From an uncultured bacterium (GTDB lineage Bacteria; CSSED10-310; CALFER01): a stretch of 20,868 nt of DNA. Position numbers and translations under genes: made by a program. Location of the stretch: contig CALFER010000064.1 in the NCBI GenBank assembly GCA_937951895.1, positions 1 to 20,868 on the forward strand, in the 5' to 3' direction. Of this stretch, positions 16,578 through 20,868 are shown one piece after another. Numbering within the stretch: position 1 is the first letter of the stretch; every line of letters starts with the position of its first letter. The notes beneath the pieces are model-generated. The model had not been told where the DNA came from and did no database searches. It was given only the letters and a program-made list of their open reading frames with translations.

Positions 16578-18785
16578 ATGCAGCAGACACCCCGCACAGA
16601 CAGACCCTTTGCATTTGATCGATCCATCGCGGCGGTCCTGGGTGTCGCTGTCCTGTATCGGATGATTTTTCTCGTGCAGATCCGGAGTTCCGCGTTTTTT
16701 CAAGTGCCCCTGATCGATTCCTGGGAGTATCATCTCGATGCGCTCAGGATTTTAACCCACGGCCAGCCACACCACATCGCATTCTGGCATCCACCGGCCT
16801 ATCCGTATCTCCTGGCGGGAATCTACGGGCTGACCGGCAGCACCGCGATGCTCTGGCCCGCGCTGGCCAACATGCTGTTCGGTGTTCTCTGCGTGTATCT
16901 GACTTTCATCATCGCCCGGATCGTCTCCGGTCCGCGCTCAGCGCCCATCGCCGCGATTCTTGCGTTGATGCAGCCCGTGCTGATGACATTCGAGGTTCAA
17001 CGGCTGTCAGTCTCGCTCGAGTGCCTTCTGAACCTGCTCTGGATCCTCCTGATGCTGCTCGCATTCCGGGCTCCCGACCGGCGCCTGGTGGTGTTCGCAA
17101 CGGGCATCGTCCTGGGCCTGTCGATCGTGACACGTCCAACCGTCCTGCTCCTGGTCCCGGTAGCGATCGTCGTGCTCGCCAGTCACCGGAGGCATATCAT
17201 GCCGTTCATCATCGGCGTGCTTCTGATCGTGAGCCCGGTGACGATCCGAAACTATCTGGTATCCGATGAAATTGTGCTGGTGTCGAGCAACGGGGGCATC
17301 AATTTTTTCGTCGGCAACAATCCGGATTTTCGGAAAACGACAGCGTTGCGTCCCGGTTCCGAGTGGTCGATGCTGATCCAGCGGCATCCCGATCAGGATG
17401 GCGCGATGGCCTCGGCGGAATGGTACAGGGAGGGATTTCGCTTTATTGCGGCGAATCCCGGTCAGGCCGTTCGCAACAACCTATGGAAGCTGTTTCAAAC
17501 CATTCATGCTTCGGAGATCATCCGAAACATCGATTTCAAGGAATTCCGGAACAATGCGACGATCATGCGCTTCCCGGGAGTCGATTTCGGATGGCTGATT
17601 GCGCTGGCGGTCCCGGGGTTGTGCATCATGACGCCGGGATCGAGCCGCCGTGTGATTGCGCTGTATCTGGTAATGATGATGGTGTCGATCGTCATCTTTT
17701 TCGCGGCGACTCGCTACCGCCTCCCGATGGTTCATCTCCTGGCGGTGTGTGCATCCGTGACGATTCTGAGGGGAACGGATGCCATCCGTTCGAGGCGGTT
17801 CAGGCGTGAGGACTGGATCCTGGCGGGTTCGGCGGCTGCACTCCTCACGCTCACGCATCTGCCGGTTCAGACCGGACTCCCGACCGATATTCAGCGAAGA
17901 GACACCTTGATGAACCTGGCGGATGTCGAGGAACGATCCGGTGATCTGTCCGCTGCCGCCGGTTATCTCGAACAGGTGATCGCAACGGACGCATCGTTTC
18001 CGGATGCCTACCAGCGCCTTGGGGTCTACGCCTTGCGTCGTTCGGATCTGCAATCGGCGCGAGGATACTTCCAGAAATCGAGAGAACGATGCCCGGGAAG
18101 TCCGCTGCCGGTCTTCAATCTGGGGATCGTCGCTCTGCGGCTCGAGCGGTATGAGGAGGCCCTCGGGTTGTTCGGGGAAGCGGCTCGTCTGGATCCCGTC
18201 AATCCCGAGTATGCTTTGTATTCCGGTCAGGCGGCGAAACTGGCAGGCGATCAGGAATTGATGCTCAAGGAAATCCGACGGGCGATCGAGGGATACAGGA
18301 AGAAGATCCGGCAGTATCCGTTCGACGCGGCCAATCATCGATCGCTGGGGCAGGCATCGCAGATGATCGGCGACAGAAGCGCTGCGATCGGCGCGTATCG
18401 GACGACAATCGAGATGGATCCTTCGGATACGACAACGCTGCGCGAACTGGTGGAGAATCTCGTGCAGATTCAGGATTTCAAATCGGCCCTTCCACTTGCC
18501 CGACGTTTGACGGCGATTGACGGGGCGGACGCCGAAGCCTTCGATCTGCTCGGGAACGTGTTGATTGCCCTGAGACAGTATTCCGGAGCCATCAGCGCAT
18601 ATCGGACGGCGTGTCTGAAAGCGCCACGATCAGGCGCGTATCAGAACCGGCTGGCTGTCGCATATTTTGCCGTCGGCGATCATGACTCGGCGCGGCGTCA
18701 CGCCCGAAGCGCCATGGATCTCGGTTTTACCATCGATCCCGGCTTCAGGCAGGTTCTGGGATTGACGTCTCCGAACGGGGAGTGA
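16578..18785 (+). CDS. GT39-like membrane glycosyltransferase fused to C-terminal TPR repeats
   Basis: The protein has 735 residues. Residues about 15-430 form a PMT_2-type GT-C membrane domain: the acidic motif IDSWEYH at 46-52, HPPAYPYLL at 71-79, multiple spans and RNYLVSDEIVLVSSNGGINFFVGNNP-like family signature around 224-249. From about 442 to the end come TPR-type helical pairs, seen in NLADVEERSGDLSAAAGYLEQ, AYQRLGVYALRRSDLQSARGYFQK, FNLGIVALRLERYEEALGLF and similar stretches up to about 715. GT39 proteins with C-terminal TPRs are known in environmental bacteria; the TPR part probably recruits partners or substrates on the outer face. The ATG at 16578 is the first in frame but has no SD. 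It is followed by 102 non-coding bases with a separate promoter, so it appears monocistronic. Confidence 0.87.
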   Translation: MQQTPRTDRPFAFDRSIAAVLGVAVLYRMIFLVQIRSSAFFQVPLIDSWEYHLDALRILTHGQPHHIAFWHPPAYPYLLAGIYGLTGSTAMLWPALANMLFGVLCVYLTFIIARIVSGPRSAPIAAILALMQPVLMTFEVQRLSVSLECLLNLLWILLMLLAFRAPDRRLVVFATGIVLGLSIVTRPTVLLLVPVAIVVLASHRRHIMPFIIGVLLIVSPVTIRNYLVSDEIVLVSSNGGINFFVGNNPDFRKTTALRPGSEWSMLIQRHPDQDGAMASAEWYREGFRFIAANPGQAVRNNLWKLFQTIHASEIIRNIDFKEFRNNATIMRFPGVDFGWLIALAVPGLCIMTPGSSRRVIALYLVMMMVSIVIFFAATRYRLPMVHLLAVCASVTILRGTDAIRSRRFRREDWILAGSAAALLTLTHLPVQTGLPTDIQRRDTLMNLADVEERSGDLSAAAGYLEQVIATDASFPDAYQRLGVYALRRSDLQSARGYFQKSRERCPGSPLPVFNLGIVALRLERYEEALGLFGEAARLDPVNPEYALYSGQAAKLAGDQELMLKEIRRAIEGYRKKIRQYPFDAANHRSLGQASQMIGDRSAAIGAYRTTIEMDPSDTTTLRELVENLVQIQDFKSALPLARRLTAIDGADAEAFDLLGNVLIALRQYSGAISAYRTACLKAPRSGAYQNRLAVAYFAVGDHDSARRHARSAMDLGFTIDPGFRQVLGLTSPNGE

Positions 18786-18812
18786 CCGGTTCCCGGGACT
18801 TTGTTCACGGAG

Positions 18813-18841
18813 TTGTCAAACCGCGACCATGCTGCTAGCAT
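18813..18841 (+). promoter_or_regulatory. Sigma70-like promoter for the ATP-grasp gene
   Basis: A -35 box TTGTCA (5 of 6 consensus bases) at 18813-18818 is followed after exactly 17 bases by a -10 box TAGCAT (4 of 6) at 18836-18841. It lies in the 102-base gap after the TPR glycosyltransferase stop and would give a leader of about 40 bases before the ATG at 18888. It is the best promoter match I see in the window. Confidence 0.5.
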
Positions 18842-18887
18842 TTTGCGGATTTTTCCGTTCGCACTGAAACTCGAGAAAGGAGAAGAC

Positions 18888-20237
18888 ATGATCAACGCCG
18901 AGTATTTGAAAACGATCAACGATGAGTACGCCCGCCAACTCGAGGCTGCTCAGAAGCCGTCTGCGCGTGAACAGATGGAGGAACTCAACCGACAGCTCCT
19001 CGCGAACAATTTCACAATGAAGGGCAAGCCGTTCCCGACATTCCTCAAACCACTGTTCGTCGAAGCCCGTCTCTTCGATCAGCTCGTGAAAATTACCGAC
19101 ACCATCATGCAATGCATCGAAAAAGTGGGCGATCTGTTCTTTTCCACGCCCGACATGGAGCAGTATTTCGAGATGGACCCGCTCGACCTGGAACTCGCAC
19201 GGATCAATCCCCGGTATCCCCGCAGGGTGATCAATGGACGTCTCGATGCATTTCTGAGTGAAGAAGGCCTGAAGTTTCTCGAGTTCAACTGTGACAGTCC
19301 GTGCGGAATCGGCTGGCATGACAAACTGATTCAACTGATGATGGATGTTCCGATCATCCGCCAGTATCTCACCACCCATCATGGGCGTTTCGATGCTCTG
19401 TTACCGAATTTCACGAAGATGATCCGGGCCAAGAACGAGCAGTTCGGGGGACCGAAGGAATTCACGGCGGCGGTTGCCACGGACTGGAACTCGAGTGTCC
19501 GGTATGACCTGGAACTCGTGGCGGATTATCTGAATCAGCAACCTGGGATCACGAGTTTTTTCTGGGATCCGCGCGAAGCCGAGTATGACGGCAGGCAACT
19601 CAGGATGAACGGCAGGCCTGTTCATCTGATTTTCCGGGATGATATTCGGGATTTCACATCCGAGATGGCCAAATCCAAACCAGTGCTCGATGCCTATCGC
19701 GACGGAAAGGTATGCTTCCTGAATCCGTTCTCTTCACGCGTCGGCGGTCTGAAATGCGTTCTTTGGTTCATGACCGACGAGAAATCCCAGCATCTGTTCA
19801 CCCGCGACGAGTTGAAAGTGATCCATTCCACGATCCCGTGGACACGGTTCATGAAGGAAACCAAAACCGATTTCCACAGCAAGCCGATCGATCTGGTCGG
19901 ATTCGTCCGTGCCAACAAAGATCAGTTGGTGTTGAAGCCGAATGCCGGATATGGTGGTTTTGGCGTGACGATCGGATCCGAGGTGGATCAGCATCATTGG
20001 GATCAGGTGATCGAGAAGATCCTGACGGGTGAGAGCTGGGTCGTGCAGGAGCGGGCGTACATTCCTGCGGATCAGTTCCCGTACTTCGATCCGGATCTGA
20101 AGTGGTCGATCAAAAACATCAACATCAATTTCTTCGCATTCGATGGGAAGTTTGGCGGCGGAATGGTTCGCGTATCGGATTCCAAGGTCATCAACGTGCA
20201 TCAGGGCGGCGGATTGATTCCGATCTGTTACATCTGA
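18888..20237 (+). CDS. Circularly permuted ATP-grasp family protein, substrate unknown
   Basis: The protein has 449 residues, cytosolic, with no signal or membrane segment. It resembles the circularly permuted ATP-grasp and glutathionylspermidine-synthase-like families, which join a carboxylate to an amine using ATP. Motifs are GLKFLEFNCDSPCGIGWHDK at about 127-146; LVLKPNAGYGGFGVTIG at 347-363, the nucleotide-binding lysine and glycine-rich loop (K350); ESWVVQERAYIP at 382-393; and a closing segment with NININFFAFDGKFGGGMVRVS and VINVHQGGG at 410-442. The start at 18888 has AAAGGAG 5 bases upstream (18876-18882); an in-frame TTG at 18801 would overlap the promoter and add 29 unrelated residues. 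It has its own promoter and terminator. There is no neighbouring peptide, amidase or transporter to suggest a product. Confidence 0.8.
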   Translation: MINAEYLKTINDEYARQLEAAQKPSAREQMEELNRQLLANNFTMKGKPFPTFLKPLFVEARLFDQLVKITDTIMQCIEKVGDLFFSTPDMEQYFEMDPLDLELARINPRYPRRVINGRLDAFLSEEGLKFLEFNCDSPCGIGWHDKLIQLMMDVPIIRQYLTTHHGRFDALLPNFTKMIRAKNEQFGGPKEFTAAVATDWNSSVRYDLELVADYLNQQPGITSFFWDPREAEYDGRQLRMNGRPVHLIFRDDIRDFTSEMAKSKPVLDAYRDGKVCFLNPFSSRVGGLKCVLWFMTDEKSQHLFTRDELKVIHSTIPWTRFMKETKTDFHSKPIDLVGFVRANKDQLVLKPNAGYGGFGVTIGSEVDQHHWDQVIEKILTGESWVVQERAYIPADQFPYFDPDLKWSIKNININFFAFDGKFGGGMVRVSDSKVINVHQGGGLIPICYI

Positions 20238-20256
20238 TCGACGGGGTGAAATGCGA

Positions 20257-20289
20257 GAGGATGCCGGAGTCCGGCATCCTCTTTTTTTT
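20257..20289 (+). terminator. Intrinsic terminator of the ATP-grasp gene
   Basis: A perfect 11-bp stem (GAGGATGCCGG paired with CCGGCATCCTC), a 3-base AGT loop and a run of eight T follow the ATP-grasp stop by 19 bases. In the minus direction the hairpin is not followed by a T-run (TCGCATTTCACC), so it is a good terminator mainly for the plus strand. Confidence 0.92.
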
Positions 20290-20313
20290 GTGTGGCGATG
20301 TCGAGTGGATCGA

Positions 20314-20868
20314 TCAGTGGATGGTCAGGTAGGGCCAGATATCCGAGAGATTGCCATCGACGTCCTCGGCGCACAACTCGAGCAGATAATCACCGGCGGG
20401 GACGGTATACGGAGGAATATCCTGTTGCAGTCCCCACAGGCCGTCACCGACACCAAAATCACCGGACTGACCATCATCGTAAAGGAAAACCCCTGTCGGC
20501 ATCCCGGCGTAATAAATCTGGACATTTCTGACGGACGAGTCCGGATCCATGACATATGCGAGCATATGCAGGGTTCCGCCGTCCTGGTAGGAGATATCGG
20601 TATCCATGTAGCCGGCGAGCATGATGAAAGGGGGGCTGCTGCCGGGAGCGGGAACCGAGCCGAACATCGCGATTTCGGTCAGAAACCAATCGAATTCATG
20701 GATATTGAATTCATCCGTCGGGGGGAGAGAACTCAATGCCTCTCCTGAAGACAGGGTGAAAGAAGGAGCGATATCGGAGGGGAATGAATCGAGTTCCGGC
20801 AGAGTGAAACCGGATACGCTGCATACCGGAAGGAAAAAGCACGCAACAATGACTCTGATCAGAAGTGA
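20314..20868 (-). CDS. Exported protein of unknown function with acidic beta-domain (5' partial)
   Basis: The minus frame stays open to the window edge, giving 184 residues. The visible N-terminus (SLLIRVIVACFFLPVCSVSG) is the hydrophobic part of a signal peptide, so the true start lies just beyond 20868; the TTG at 20736 is internal. A Cys in LPVC could be a poor lipobox. The mature part is acidic and beta-like, with FIMLAGYMDTDISYQDGG, a calcium-loop-like stretch DDGQSGDFGVGDGLWG and a closing strand YLLELCAEDVDGNLSD. The DDG...GD...GDG pattern occurs in secreted Ig-like or fibronectin-like modules. No family is assigned. It is convergent with the ATP-grasp gene, with the terminator between them. 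Confidence 0.72.
   Translation of the reverse strand, partial: SLLIRVIVACFFLPVCSVSGFTLPELDSFPSDIAPSFTLSSGEALSSLPPTDEFNIHEFDWFLTEIAMFGSVPAPGSSPPFIMLAGYMDTDISYQDGGTLHMLAYVMDPDSSVRNVQIYYAGMPTGVFLYDDGQSGDFGVGDGLWGLQQDIPPYTVPAGDYLLELCAEDVDGNLSDIWPYLTIH

Noticed and set aside
18801..18887. TTG start 29 codons upstream for the ATP-grasp gene
   Set aside because: It would translate through the predicted promoter, has no SD, and the inner ATG at 18888 has AAAGGAG at 5 bases.
20314..20736. Reading the right-edge gene as starting at the TTG at 20736
   Set aside because: The frame remains open to the window edge and encodes a signal peptide upstream, so the TTG is internal.

Overview
This is a bacterial chromosomal window of about 57% GC (estimated by eye). 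It is gene-dense and has purine-rich Shine-Dalgarno (SD) sites of the AAAGGAGG type. There are no RNA genes, CRISPR arrays, insertion sequences or phage genes. SurA-like secreted foldase-family proteins, lipoprotein signals and several GT-C glycosyltransferases suggest a diderm (Gram-negative type) organism. The sequence alone does not fix the phylum; a deep-branching or candidate phylum would fit but is not shown.

Layout. (1) Bases 1-93 hold the last 30 codons of a plus-strand gene, convergent with the next gene. (2) From 16495 down to 119, eleven minus-strand genes run head to tail, mostly overlapping or a few bases apart. In transcription order they are: a PMT-type glycosyltransferase; mfd (transcription-repair coupling factor); two SurA/parvulin-like secreted proteins; an S4-domain RqcP-like protein; holA and holB (clamp-loader delta and delta-prime); a membrane-anchored unknown; a flippase-like LPG-synthase-type membrane protein; a secreted unknown; a second PMT-type glycosyltransferase; and a membrane sensor histidine kinase. 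(3) An 82-base divergent region (16496-16577) separates this block from a plus-strand glycosyltransferase fused to TPR repeats. (4) A stand-alone circularly permuted ATP-grasp ligase follows, with its own sigma70-like promoter and a strong hairpin-plus-T-run terminator. (5) At the right edge, on the minus strand, is most of a small exported protein whose start lies outside the window.

Functionally, the block from mfd to holB is housekeeping: DNA repair, envelope protein folding, ribosome quality control and replication. The block from 6763 to 119 looks like an envelope or glycolipid module (glycosyltransferase, flippase-like protein, exported unknowns, sensor kinase) joined to holB by overlapping or abutting genes. 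The most interesting points are: both SurA-like proteins lack the two histidines of the parvulin active site; delta-prime has an altered Walker A motif and an insertion of about 100 residues; the flippase gene starts at a TTG decided by a strong SD; an uncharacterised envelope module is tied to replication genes; and an ATP-grasp ligase of unknown substrate is expressed from its own unit.
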